A DNA stretch of 64,000 bases from Sipunculus nudus (taxonomy: Eukaryota; Annelida; Sipuncula; Golfingiida; Sipunculidae). Under the pieces are notes generated by a model. That model saw only the letters and a list, made by a program, of their open reading frames with translations, was not told the DNA's origin and did no database searches. Both the position numbers and the translations under genes were made by a program. The stretch spans positions 58,810,250 to 58,874,249 of the forward strand of contig CM049318.1 in NCBI GenBank assembly GCA_026874595.1, in the 5' to 3' direction. This document shows, piece after piece, positions 1-11,384 of this stretch (the first letter of the stretch is position 1; each line of letters opens with the position of its first letter).

Positions 1-409
1 GGACTTTTTTTTACAATGCCTGCATACTGGCCTGATTTTTGGTGTGTTCCTTGATAATGACCCGTTACAGATCGAGTTTGTATTTTGCCCTTCTTGACCT
101 ACTTTTGACCATACAACACCTCCTGAACTTAAAAAAATTTTACAAAATTTAACAAATTTTTCTAATTTGCCCCAGGCGGGGGCATTCGTGTCGTACCGAC
201 ACATCTAGTTGTAGAAACACTTGTACGTCCTTTACAGTCGTAAACATCAATAAAAAGTACTAAATTGCACCACATATCATTCGCTCAGTACTGAGAAGTA
301 TTTTTGTATTATTTTTCAATAATAACAGGATTTAAGTGGAAACATGTGACATCAAGGATATACATGACGGATAACACTATTTTTGTGGTTCATTATAAAA
401 TTCCTATTA
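1..409. other. AT-rich DNA, no gene seen
   Basis: No coding-like frame, repeat partner or RNA gene was recognised here. The sequence is AT-rich with short homopolymer runs. Confidence 0.5.
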
Positions 410-920
410 AAAGTAAAAATTAACATTTGTTACTCATTTCAGTCGATTTAAAGAAAACAAAAACAAATTGCAACGTTCATATGGAATGTAAACATCAACG
501 TTTTATCGGCTGCTGAAGAGATTATGCATACCCTTCTTATAAACAAATAATCACTTATTTAATTAAAATAAGTAGCTTAAAATTGTAAACTTTCAGGCTT
601 GAATTACGCTGAATGACAATTTAACATTTTTACTCCACATGGCTCATCAAATTGATGATTAGGACTAATCTTGCCTCTTAATATCGCAAATAACAGTAGG
701 GTTTTGAAATTATATACAATTTTATATTTTAAACTTTTAAATTTAAAATTTTAAGATAAAGAATTTGAAATTTAATTTCGAAATTAATTTTAATGGATTT
801 AACACATCAAAATCAGTTGGTGGCCCTAATTGAATGTAGCAGTAAATATTTCTTCACATTGCAATGTCGAAGAGTGAACTCTTGATATTAACCCATATAT
901 TTTCAATAAAAATTATGTAC
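410..920 (+). repeat. AT-rich dispersed repeat, copy 1
   Basis: This stretch is similar in order and wording to 53090-53570. Shared landmarks include the run around 'caaattgatgatta' (near 648 and 53315), 'aacaaataatcact' (near 542 and 53223), 'taatggatt...acacatcaaaa' and a closing '...ccgagg'. The similarity spans about 500 bases with many substitutions and small indels. No open frame or terminal inverted repeat was found, so the family is unknown. Confidence 0.6.
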
Positions 921-2424
921 CGAGGAGAGAGGTTGCTGGGGTGCAGGGATGGTTTGCTGGGAAACTTGTTTTCAGCCATTAAAAACTAATAGCGTGAGAT
1001 ATTAAAATATTATAGTTAAAGATTACATACGTTTTATTTATGTTTATGATAAAGAAAGAGACCACACCTACCTTCTATGATTGACAGTCCGTTTCGAGAC
1101 ATTCCTTTGTAGAGCTGATTTCACATGTGAAGCAGCGACAGAGAGGAAATCGACAAGGTGGTCCATTTCATTCACGACTAGTGCTGTGACGTATATTGCT
1201 CTGTGACGTATATATAATGCTGTGACGTTGTATCTGAAACATGGACAGCGTTTGGTAAATATACTTGATGGGACAAACAAGTTCTCTTCGAAAGCTCTTC
1301 TTTTCAGGATTTGGTGCCTAAAGTTATTGTATAAAAAATGATAAATCTTTCATATGATCAGGGAAAAGTACTTCATATTCAAACGATATTTATAAGAATT
1401 TTAGTTTTCTGATCTTTTGGAAGACATGTCCGAATCGGTTATTTTCGCCTTAAAAATTAAATTTTGATGTTAGAGATGGGAGGGGGTCAAAATTGACAAA
1501 ATTTGTTTTGCCTTGGGTAAAGGTTACGCGTGAATATTAAAAATTTGTAAATACAATCGGTACAGCAACAAACATAGCATTAAAAACAGTAAAAAGCACA
1601 AATTAAATGCACTGCATTATTTTTTAACACTTGCGCCTAATATAATAGCCGTTCGTCAATTTTAATGTGAAAAAAAAATCAAACAAAAGCTCAAAAATCA
1701 TAGGCAGATTTAAAATCACATTTATGTTATGATGTCTGATAACAAATTAAAAAAAAGTTGTGGACTCGCTATAAATTTATTGTGTACTTGTCTGTATGGA
1801 CGCAATTTTTAAGCCGGCGCGGGGGATATGGCATGCCATTTTATTACCCCAATTTTTATAAATAAAAAAAATGTTATTTCTCAGGCAATTATACAAGGTA
1901 CGAATTATTTAGCATCAGAAAGGTTTGATTCTGTGTCAACGCGCTCCATGCAGTTGGGCAACGTGTACCTCCCCGCCATATTATTTTATTTTTAGTTGAA
2001 ATTCATAAACTTTGAGCTCAGGCCACTAAGACAGTTCTTGCAGGAAAATAAATAATAACATTTCGATAAAATCTTAATAAAATATGAATATTTTTTTTTT
2101 AAATCTTTGACTTGCCTTTACTGATTTATGAACAAGTTGTCCGGGAACTAAGCCTGGGGGAGTTAATCCACGGCTCTCTCTGATGCATATCTTTGTAATG
2201 AGCTGATAGGAACTAAACGACGCATATTTTAATTCTAAGGTTTATGCAGGAACTTCTGTCATGTGTTTCACTTATATGATATAAAGATTACCTCTGCTAG
2301 AATTCTCCAGAAACACCCTCCCCCAAAATATCAGCATGAAAAGAAAATTATTTTTTTCCAGAAATCTCACAAAAGAAAAAAAAATTGGGAAGAGACGTGA
2401 GGCATATACAGGGTGTACGAATTT
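921..2424. other. Unannotated DNA with three spaced CTGTGACGT motifs
   Basis: No gene is supported. The only ordered structure noticed is CTGTGACGT at 1184, 1201 and 1220, spaced 17 and 19 bases. The TGACGT core resembles a CRE half site, but no promoter or first exon is visible beside it. Confidence 0.35.
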
Positions 2425-3336
2425 TTAAGGGGGAACTTGACACTTTACTGGCGCCCCCTACTGATGACACTGCAAATTTAAAATATCTGGTTTAATTATA
2501 TTGCCATGAGGCTACATATTTTGCCGTTTGTGACTTTTGTTGTCAAGAAAACGTCATCGCTTCAGGGCATCATTTGAGAAAAGTTACTAGGATGAACAAT
2601 AATTGTAGGAATGCAGTGTAACAGCTTAATTATTTTTTTAAATAGTACCGCATTTTTACATAGAAATTTTTAAACAGACTATCCCCAGAAGAGGCTAAGG
2701 TGCAGGAATATACCAACGGCTATCTTGTCAACTGTCAGTTTTGACAGCTGCAAGTAGATGACAAAAAAAGGGCATAAATATCACCATATGATTGTGAGTG
2801 ACACTGATGGTGTAATTCTGAAGTGATAATTAGTATATACCCTTACTATTTAAGTGCTGATATCTACATTTTTGTTATATGGGCATCTTAAAAGCTGATC
2901 ATATAATGTTGACGCCAGAAGCCTTTTATGTTTGGACTTGCTCTCTGTTTCAACCACCAGCGCCACCTTTGGGGAATTTTCAAAACTAATAATATCCAAA
3001 ATTTTCACAATTTGGCCTAATATTTTAAAATTTAACCCATTGACAAACACATTTTTGTCTTTCAATAAGATTGATATTGAATTCTGCATGTTTCTGTAGA
3101 ATATTATGAAAAATACATTGGTCAGTTTTCTAAAACATGTAACTTTTCCCCCCTTAGTCATAATATCATATAAAACCCCACCACAAGTGTCCATTTTCAA
3201 CTTCATATACTGCAAAAATAAGCACATTGACCCCAAAATTTTATTTCATAATTTTACAAAGTATGCCTTGTAGATATCATGTGCAAAATATCTAAAAAAT
3301 TCCATTGGTAGTTTAAAGTGTCATGTTCCCCCTTAA
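2425..3336. mobile_element. TTAA-flanked TIR element, non-autonomous
   Basis: The left end reads TTAA then GGGGGAACTTGACACTTTA. The reverse complement of the right end reads TTAA then GGGGGAACATGACACTTTA, giving 19-base inverted repeats with one mismatch. Duplicated TTAA targets are typical of piggyBac-type elements, so a non-autonomous piggyBac-like origin is the best guess. A 128-residue frame on the minus strand at 2850-3236 resembles no transposase I know and may be chance. The left end also carries a CTCF-like core at 2451-2464. Confidence 0.7.
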
Positions 3337-3847
3337 GTGAGAAGTTTTTTTCCGATAAACAACATAGGTCCGACAGCTTCATTGATTGAGAAATATCGTA
3401 GGTTTAACGATTTTATACAGAAGCATTCTACCGTGAAATTATATGAAAGATGCTTTGTATTATTTGAAACTCAAACGACATCGTGAAACACGATGTTTTT
3501 TTAGTGTAGTCAGTTGAGGGTATAGTCTAAGGCATGTTAACAGACACATGCGTTATTTATATATTTACACATTCATATGTCGTTGAAGTCTCTTGTACGC
3601 GAAACGTATAGCTGCTAATGTGGAAAAGATAGGCCAATAAAAATATATTCCAACAGTATTAATTTTTTTGGGTTTAAGTACTGTAAATTATCATGGAATA
3701 AGCAGGTCTGATGCAAAATTGACAACTCTCCCAGATAAAAAGAAAGCAGGCAGATATATTTCGATGAAGCATTTAGCAAATGAACCACTTCAGCCTTGGT
3801 TCGTTGCACTGTCTTTCAGTTAACTAACGCAAAATGTAATATACAGA
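3337..3847. other. Spacer, nothing recognised
   Basis: No coding-like frame, repeat partner or structured motif was found between the TTAA element and the tandem duplication. Confidence 0.4.
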
Positions 3848-5150
3848 TTTTGCTGAAAATTTGTAGAGGGGTAGAGTAAAACTGCATTCGTAATCCATAA
3901 CTTTTTTTTGAGGTTATCGGAATTAATATATTATTTTATTGAGTGCCATCATCTCATTTCCACAAAGGAATAATTTGTCCCCGAGTATGCAATTCGTATG
4001 CAGTTGTTATGCCACTCGCCTGGTGAATCCGTGCTTCGGAAGCCTGACAATGTTTTACATGAAACGTGAACGTATGAACGAACGACTGATTAGTAGATTC
4101 TGGCGGGGGTTTCAAAGTCCCCAAGAGACTGAGGACCCTTAGAAGTGTGTGCAATCCCCCCCCCCCCCCAGGTCTTCCTTTTATAAAAAAGCTTTTTTCA
4201 ACAACCCATAAATCGGCCGAATCATTTAAAACATGGTTATCATGGAAAGACACTTCTGAATGTATAAAAATCAACATACCTGTAAACCTTTAAAACGGTG
4301 ATCGTGTAAAGGGTCTAAGCTCTTTGTGTCCACTCAACGGAAAAGTGCTCCCTATTAAAAGATTCACGTCGACATGTGTTCCGCGCTTGAATTTAAAATC
4401 TTTACTTCCTTTTGACAGAGTAAAATTCCTTAACCGGCGGTATAATGGAAATGGGGTTCAGCTGATATTATGGGTCGCCTCCTGAAAAAGCGTGACAGGC
4501 GAAAAATGTTTTGCTGAACATTTGTAGATGGTTAGGGTAAAGACATATCAATAATCTATTTCATTTTGGAGGTGATACGAATTATCAAAATATATATTTT
4601 CTTATAAACCATTATGACAAAGGACCATTCTTTTGTCCCCGTGTGGAAGCCACCAATTCGTATTTATTTGATCTGCCACTCGCAAAGTGAACAAATATAT
4701 GTGAACCACCCCCCCATCCCCACCCAACCCAAATGATAATTAAGTTGTGGGGCTTCTTTTTTAAAAAAATCTTCATAAAACACATGACTTGGCTGAACAT
4801 TTGAAACCATGGTTATCATGGAAAGATATTTTTGAATGTATAAAATTAACAAACCTGTGACCCATAAAAAATTTGTCAAACGGTGGTCCCATCACTGGAC
4901 TCAGTGCCCAGTGCTGGCCAAACTGAAAAGCCCTCGCACTGAAAGCGGAGTCATGTGGTCTTTGGATTAAAAACCTTCACTTCCTTTGAGAGAGAAATTT
5001 CCTTTTGTAATTGATATGGGGATCAATTGGGATTATAGTGGACCCGCGTGACCGCGTATTGCACTGAAATGTCCTTTTTCGCGCTGGCCATGGTCTTAAC
5101 AGGCCAGTGAAAATTCCCGAGGGGCCTCCTAAATAGGGTCACAGGCGTGG
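3848..5150 (+). repeat. Imperfect tandem duplication, period about 660 bp
   Basis: The unit starting near 3848 (TTTTGCTGAAAATTTGTAGA) recurs near 4509 (TTTTGCTGAACATTTGTAGA). Both copies pass in the same order through an 'aagga...ttgtccccg.gt' block, a 'gccactcgc' block, a poly-C run, a 'catggttatcatggaaagat' block and a 'cttcacttcctttg.gagag' block. A GTGACAGGCG-like end at about 4490 and 5135 suggests a truncated third start. Short open frames here differ between the copies and look non-coding. Confidence 0.7.
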
Positions 5151-5424
5151 AGGACCTTGCAGCACAAAAGAAATAGGGGCACCTAATGGGAAATATTCAA
5201 ATTATTAATTATTAAGCTTAATAGGGCATAATACCGCAAAATAAAACAAACTTGTCTTAGAAGAGCACACCACCGATACGTCTGCCGAATTCGGAGAGTC
5301 AAATCAGAACGGTAGCAGGTAAACCGTGGTCTAAAAAAACTCCGTATTAGTCATATAGAATTATGTTTAAGTTTTATTGAAAATATAATCTTTTTATTTA
5401 AAAAATGTGGGGTTAATGATCTTG

Positions 5425-5522
5425 ACTGAGGAATGTCATCAAAGATATATTCACAAATGTACAGTCACTTATGCATGAATAACCTGGGAATATCGGCCGA
5501 ATAAGTGAAAGCAAACACGGCT
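5425..5522 (+). repeat. Dispersed repeat shared with 55885-55970
   Basis: About 90 bases match the later locus in order: 'gtcatcaa.g.atattcacaaatgta.agtcact', a variable middle, then 'ggccgaataagtgaa.gcaaac'. No coding sense is seen. The rest of 5150-6330 shows no recognisable feature. Confidence 0.55.
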
Positions 5523-6359
5523 TTGGGAACATCCCACAATAGGAATTGGCGGAGGCTTGCATTTATTAGAATGCAGATTTCTAATATTTGGTTATCTTTT
5601 TTTAAAGCTCAAGATATTAACTTTAGTTTAATACACGCCCCTATAAATTAACATCTGTTAACCGTTATCGGGGTAACGTGAACTTGATTGAACATTTTTT
5701 ACATTATTCAGTTGACCACGACCAGCCCAAGTGGAAAATATTATAAATACTTATATTCTTTCAATTCATGAAATGCTTTTTCAGTTTGTAATGTGAATTT
5801 CATTTTAGTTCAATTTTTTTTAATACTTATTTTCACATACTGATGTTGCTATTATTACAAATAACAGTTTATGGTACATTTATCGCACAAAGAGGTCAGA
5901 CATAGAAAATTGACAGCTTGTTTCAAATTTTGCGAAATAAAATGTCACAAAATGCGATTTATTCAACCACTTAAAGAGTAGAAAAAAATACTGTACATGA
6001 AACTTAAAATGTAGCAAAATGCGAAAATTAAACTCATGGGGGAATCTGTATAAATATTACAATTATTACGAGAGTGCAATTTTACAAGTAAATATATGAA
6101 TTTTGGTTTAAAAATACAGTCCAAAAACTACAGTTTCTACAAGTGGCGTGAAAAGTTTTCAAATTACAATAACCTCGTCTGCATAAAATGATAAATATCT
6201 TCCATATTTGTTTTGGTCCGTTTGAACCATTTGTTATAAAACGTACATCCTGCTGTTAAGGATTAATAAGAAAAAATAAACTGTCAACAAAATAATTGGT
6301 TTTGTAGTAATTGTTCTCATTCATATGATTTTTTATGAAAATGATAATGATGATAACTA

Positions 6360-6640
6360 TAGTTTTAGTAGCAGTAGTGGTGGTAGTAGTAGTAGCAGTA
6401 GCAGTAAGAGAGGTAGTAGCTGTATTATCTTCACCGTCCACATCATGCATTATTACTTGTTGTTGTTGTTATCCTCAGTTTGTTTGTGTCAGTGCAAGGG
6501 TTAAATATAGAATATCACAAATAAATTATTGGTGGTTATCGGAAATTGTTGGAAGTATAATGAAATGGATCTCATCTTACGAAACCTGCTAATCTGATAT
6601 TGATAATTACATAAATAGGTTCCTTCTTTCTGTGATAACA
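6360..6640 (+). repeat. Trinucleotide tract plus dispersed repeat, copy 1
   Basis: A (GTA/GCA)-type trinucleotide tract at 6367-6420 precedes a 190-base block at 6451-6640 that recurs in direct orientation at 9924-10113. The two copies share the blocks 'ttacttgttgttgt', 'gcaagg.ttaaatatagaat' and 'gaatgaaatggat.tca' with about three-quarters identity by eye. Both are preceded by simple trinucleotide repeats, and a LINE remnant lies between them. Confidence 0.65.
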
Positions 6641-6756
6641 TGTTGTTGTTCCTCCATGATATGTGAAGATTTTATATAAAAAGAACATTACATAGAACAA
6701 TCGAAAGAAATATAACAATATAAACAAACATACTTTGTAATGACATTAAAAGTTCA

Positions 6757-8540
6757 TCAGAGTATAAAGAACAGTATATAAAAATACATTCCCGTGGAAG
6801 ATAAGAACATTACTCGGGTACAAAACAAAGTAAGCAAGGACATGAATGATTTAACTAAGAAAAGAAAGAATATTTCATCTAACTTATTGATTCTGTAACC
6901 TGAATAGCTATTTCCAAACTCAAGGATAAAGTCGTAAAAGTTTAATAGTTTTGTAGAATGAAACATTTTTTTTATCAACATGACACACAAATCTGTACAG
7001 TACTATATTCCATAATTCAATTGACCATAGACACAGGATAGAGAAGTCTTTGCCAGGTAAGACTTCAAGAAAAGTTTCGTCAGGTAAATTGTGTAAAAAA
7101 GCAGAGACATGGACACTCAGCGAATAACAAACAAATTCCCATAATATGTCCCTACTCTTCTTTGACCTGTCACAATATAATATTACATGTGCCACTGGGT
7201 GTCTATAGAAGAGACCACAGTTGTGACACAAAGATTCTTCGGTTGTTTGTAATTCCATATACCTAGCTATAATATGTGCAAGAAAGTGAAACTATGATAA
7301 AGACTCAGCTGCATCAGCAAGATCTCGAGCTGCATACCAAATAATAAAAGACTGAAAACAGCTTGAATGAACGCTTCCAAATTTAACAAAGTCTGCATTT
7401 TGTGTAGCGCATCATATTCGTGTGCCTTGTATCTTACGATTGCCTCTTGAACCTTAATTTTCCACATATTTACTGTGCTTTCGATTTTTCTGAGAAGGGC
7501 GTATTCCGAGTCCAGATAATATTTGGCGATGAGCATCAGAAAGTCTTTAGTAATTCCAGATGTACTTAGGGCATAAATTTATAACAGAATTTCTTGGAAA
7601 CAGAATTACATGAATTAGAAATTAACCTGCCAAGATAGAAAAGTTTATGCCTCAATTCCAGGTAAGCCTAACATTGCGAGAGAAATATCAGAACGAGTTC
7701 TTGGACCAATCGTTCGTGCAATCTTAGCACGGAATTTCTGCATCCTCTATAATATTAAAAAGTCCAATGTTTTCAAATAATTCCACAATTCTGGTCCATA
7801 CAAAGCTTTTTGAATAACGACGGCTTTGTAAAGACTAATGACTGCATGCAAGGAGATTCAGGCCCTTACATGTGAACAAGCCAGCCCAAGCTAAGGAAGA
7901 AATGAACCCTTTCCTCTTCGCGATGCATCGGCTATATGCTCATGATGTGAGCGATTCCCGCGCACATGTATACCCAGATGAGAATAACCCCTTTTCTCCT
8001 GTATTGGTGTACTGCCGAGAAATCATTGTCTATTATTTTACCGAATGTTCGTTCGTTTTCACCAAATACCAAGATAAAAGTTTTCTTTGGATTAAAATAG
8101 AATCTCCGGCGTTTCCTGTATTCCGAGCAAAAATTAATCATATATTGTAAACCACTGGGTGAGGGAGGCAGGAGACAGGAGACTGACGTCATTCGCTTGA
8201 GTTGGATTCGCAGTGTAGAGGGGACCATCATGGGCTCCTTCGTCAGAACTTCTAAGTCTTCTTCGAGAAGAAGATCATTTATGAAAAGCATTTTTAAAAA
8301 TGGAGAGAGAATCCCTGTCTCACAGATTGTTTTACGTCAAACCATCTACTTAAATGACCCATGTACAACACCGCGCTCTGCATATTAGAGTAAGCGTTTT
8401 ACTATAGATTCTGTAAACGCCCAGTTATACAAAATTTAGATAGCTTCATGATTATAGGCCTTTATGTCAGACAACATCAAAGACAGACTGACCCTCCAAA
8501 AAACAATACAACTTAGAAGAACCATCAACATAATAATTTA
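6757..8540 (-). mobile_element. LINE (non-LTR retrotransposon) remnant, RT to C-terminus
   Basis: Read on the minus strand, broken frames follow the order of a LINE ORF2. First comes an RT segment near 8540-8290 ending in the VRQG motif. A palm segment follows with 'INDLLLE' and then 'FNPKKTFILVFGE' near 8070. The thumb reads 'ALYGPELWNYLKTLDFLIL' near 7800-7745, then 'ARTIGPRTRSDISLAMLGLP' near 7715. A C-terminal zinc-binding stretch Cys-x2-Cys...His...Cys lies near 7235-7165. RT motif V, normally (Y/F)ADD, reads Q-A-N-D at 8185-8199, so the first catalytic Asp is lost. There are several frameshifts and stops. The 5' half is absent. The clade (CR1, Jockey, Nimb or relative) cannot be fixed by eye. 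Confidence 0.85.
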
Positions 8541-8733
8541 CAATTTCTTGTAAAGTTAAACTTGCATCAATCTATGACTAGTTAGCAAATTGCAGTGTGT
8601 CTGGGAAATGAATTCCTTGTATATTAAATATGTATTGATTCTAGTCAAAACAATTAAATCGAAACGTTTGTAAACACAGAATAGCAGAGTTATGTCCCTG
8701 TAATTTCGTGAAGAGGATTCTGTACCTCGTCCC

Positions 8734-9070
8734 AGAGGCGGATCCAGGATTTAGGAAAAAGGGGTTCAACAAAGGAGGACTAAAGACATCATGTACTGTA
8801 ATAATAAACATTAAAATGCCACATATAGTAAACAAATTAAAAGTTATTTTACAGGAAGTAAATGTTTCAAAAGGGCTTGAACTATTTAATTATAATTCTC
8901 TTGATGATGTGTTCACTCTCTCTCAATTTTTTATCAGGTATATAGGCCTATATTGACTCAACAAGGAGGCGAGAACCTGCTTAGAACTAAGTGCAATTGA
9001 TAGGCCTATGTGTAAAAAACAGTGATGATGGGGGAATTGGTGCTTTTGTCAAACATCTGAGGGGGTCAGC
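8734..9070 (+). mobile_element. Possible hAT-like element end
   Basis: The segment starts with CAGAGGCGGATCCAGGATTT followed by a G-rich run, which resembles termini of hAT-type elements common in invertebrate genomes. A poorly matching G-rich and 'gatctgg' segment near 9055-9085 could be the other end, but no clean inverted terminus or 8-bp target duplication is visible. No transposase frame is present. Confidence 0.3.
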
Positions 9071-9923
9071 TTTGATCTGGTCAGTTAGTAAAGTTTAACT
9101 ATTGGCATACATAGGACAAAATGTCATTCAATTTGTTCTTTATTATATTTCATCTTCAGAATAAACAAATACATTGTTTCTGCTTATCTATATACAATGA
9201 AGTTTACCTACTGTTAGTGATATCTTTCTCTTTACTTATTGTCTGACACAATGCATTTTTTCAGATTACTATAAAAGATTGCAGTTGAATAAAGATGTAG
9301 ACAATTGGGTTTAACATCTGACATCTGCAGTGGATGATTTTCAGCCTTCAAGACTTGCTATAAATCTACCAGGTAGTGAAATCATTGTGTTCATAATAAT
9401 TACATTTGTTAAAAGCTATGAAAACTGTCTGTAGATAAAGTATCAAATTGATGTGATATATTTAGATTAAAAAAAAGGCTCTACAATTTAAGTGTTTTAA
9501 ACCTAAATACCCTGCTATGTTAGTACACCATGCTGATATTTTCTAAATAATTCGGAGAAGTTTTAACAGGCTTTCAGCACAGCAAGCAAATTCAACAAAT
9601 TTCGACGCAGTAACGCACGTCTTCATTTTTGAGCTTACATTGTTATATTATTATTTTCTAAAGTAGGAATTAGGCCTTTTTGCTATATTCAGTTTCAGCT
9701 AGATCATTACAATGGAAACTGCTCTTGATGAAGATACCGGTGTGGCTCTGCTACCACCAAATACACATAAGGAACCAATTTTAACAAACGTGTTATCTGT
9801 AAAAAAGACACCAATGAAGCACTTAGGTCAGCAAGTAGCACCTCTATAGAAACCACTTTTTTCACAAGTCCTTGCTCTAAGCCTATACCATCTTCTTCGT
9901 CCTCATCATCTTCTTCGTCCTCA
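9071..9923. other. Spacer with short (TCTTCG/TCATCA) simple repeat
   Basis: Nothing coding is seen. A short pyrimidine-rich simple repeat of TCTTCGTCCTCATCA type lies at about 9888-9930, directly before the second copy of the direct repeat. Confidence 0.4.
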
Positions 9924-10113
9924 TCATTATTACTTGTTGTTGTCGTCGTCTCTTTGTTTGTTTATGCCAATGCAAGGATTAAATATAGAATACCATAAAT
10001 AAATTTCTGGTGGTAATCAGAAATCGTAGGAAGTAGAATGAAATGGATTTCACTTAATAAAATCTGCTAATCATGATCTATATATTACATTAATAGGCTC
10101 CCTCTTCCCATGG
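9924..10113 (+). repeat. Dispersed repeat, copy 2
   Basis: Direct-orientation partner of 6451-6640, about 3.47 kb apart. The conserved blocks keep the same order and spacing. With the LINE remnant in between, this could be two insertions of one short element or an old segmental duplication. Confidence 0.65.
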
Positions 10114-10274
10114 TAACTCCCACGTCATGGTTATGTTAATTATTTTCTGGCAGAGTGTCAGAAAAAAAGGATATATATTCACTCGTTTCAATTTAGCTTT
10201 TTATTTTTGTAATATGATTTGTAATATTTTGTAATAATAATTTTATAAATATATTTATAATTATTATATATAAT

Positions 10275-10342
<68 letters not shown>
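10275..10342. repeat. Compound (TA)n-(GA)n microsatellite
   Basis: An uninterrupted TA run is followed directly by a GA run ending near 10342. It is a simple-sequence repeat with no gene context. Confidence 0.95.
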
Positions 10343-10347
<5 letters not shown>

Positions 10348-11235
10348 CAATATTTCCCTAACTAAGTGTTTACACGACTGCGTTAAAATTACAGACATAA
10401 AAATAACAGACGTTTCCACAGTCATGCGCTCTGCTCACCAGGGTTCGGGTCCAATAGGCCAGCATCACTAATTTTGTCTAATGAAAACAAATAAAACCCA
10501 GACAGGAACTCCGGGTTCACTTACAAATGAGTGCGCTTTTCGGGGGGGGGGCAAGGTGAAGTTTATATCAGGATATAAATGAGAGGAAGCGTGTGTTAAT
10601 GCCAAGTCACTGAGTCCAAAACCGGAATGGAATACTGCAGATGTACATTCACTTAAGTAAAGCTAGCATTAAAATGGAGGCCATTACCTCCTGCAAAAAA
10701 AAAATGAAAAATAAAAATAATAATCATCTTAGGTATAACTAAATACAATTTTTGGGCGAAATAAAGACCCGAACATTTTGTGTCGATTGTTGATTACAGG
10801 TGTGGCCAGTATGATGGAATGGTCTATTAACCCGAGATTTAATTTCCACAGCATGCGGAAGGTAGAATGCGTGTTCAGAGATTCAGTATATACCGGACCT
10901 ACCGGTACAGCAGTATGCTATATGTTTTCTATATGTCGTATCCGGTATACCATATGAAACATGCAAAATCGCTATATCCCGCGATTCGTTTTGTCGGATA
11001 CGCATTCAACATTCCACAACCCGTAAATATGGAATCATAGCTTTAGGCTAATTTTTGGAGGTTCTCTATTCGGGCTGTATTGTTTCTGCTAGCCCCTTGG
11101 GGGGAGGTATTTTTGCAAATACGCCGGGCTCTCAATATCCTCCATATTTTGCAATGAGTTAAGCCTCAAAATCTCAGGAAACTAATATAAAACCATCTAA
11201 TTTTACTTTTTGTATAAGGTTTAGCAGATAGGGCA
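10343..11235. other. Unannotated DNA
   Basis: No gene or repeat partner was recognised. A short run of related 'ccggta' words near 10893-10955 gives several small palindromes but no clear element. Confidence 0.35.
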
Positions 11236-11384
11236 CGTAAATCCCACATGACGAAGAAGTCTTTGTACTTCGAAAGCTCGTGTGTTAATAAACTAGTTAG
11301 TTTATCTAAAAGGCGTCACTGTTTATCTTAACTTTCGCTTCAACTACAGACTAACACGGCTATACAACTTATATATATATATAT
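11236..11384 (+). mobile_element. Possible Penelope-like 3' tail next to (TA)n
   Basis: The segment holds a degenerate hammerhead-like core: ATGACGA, a hairpin with GAAGT/ACTTC arms, then CGAAAG at 11249-11275. Downstream come 'gtgttaataaactagttag' and CAGACTAACACGGCTA, a tail wording I associate with Penelope-type repeats in other animals. The core is off consensus (A instead of C at its first base). The segment ends in a short (TA)n run near 11370-11384, as at the other PLE loci here. No coding sequence remains. Confidence 0.45.

Noticed and set aside
2850-3236. 128-codon frame as a transposase
   Set aside because: Lies in a TTAA-flanked TIR element but shows no catalytic motif or similarity to piggyBac; probably chance.
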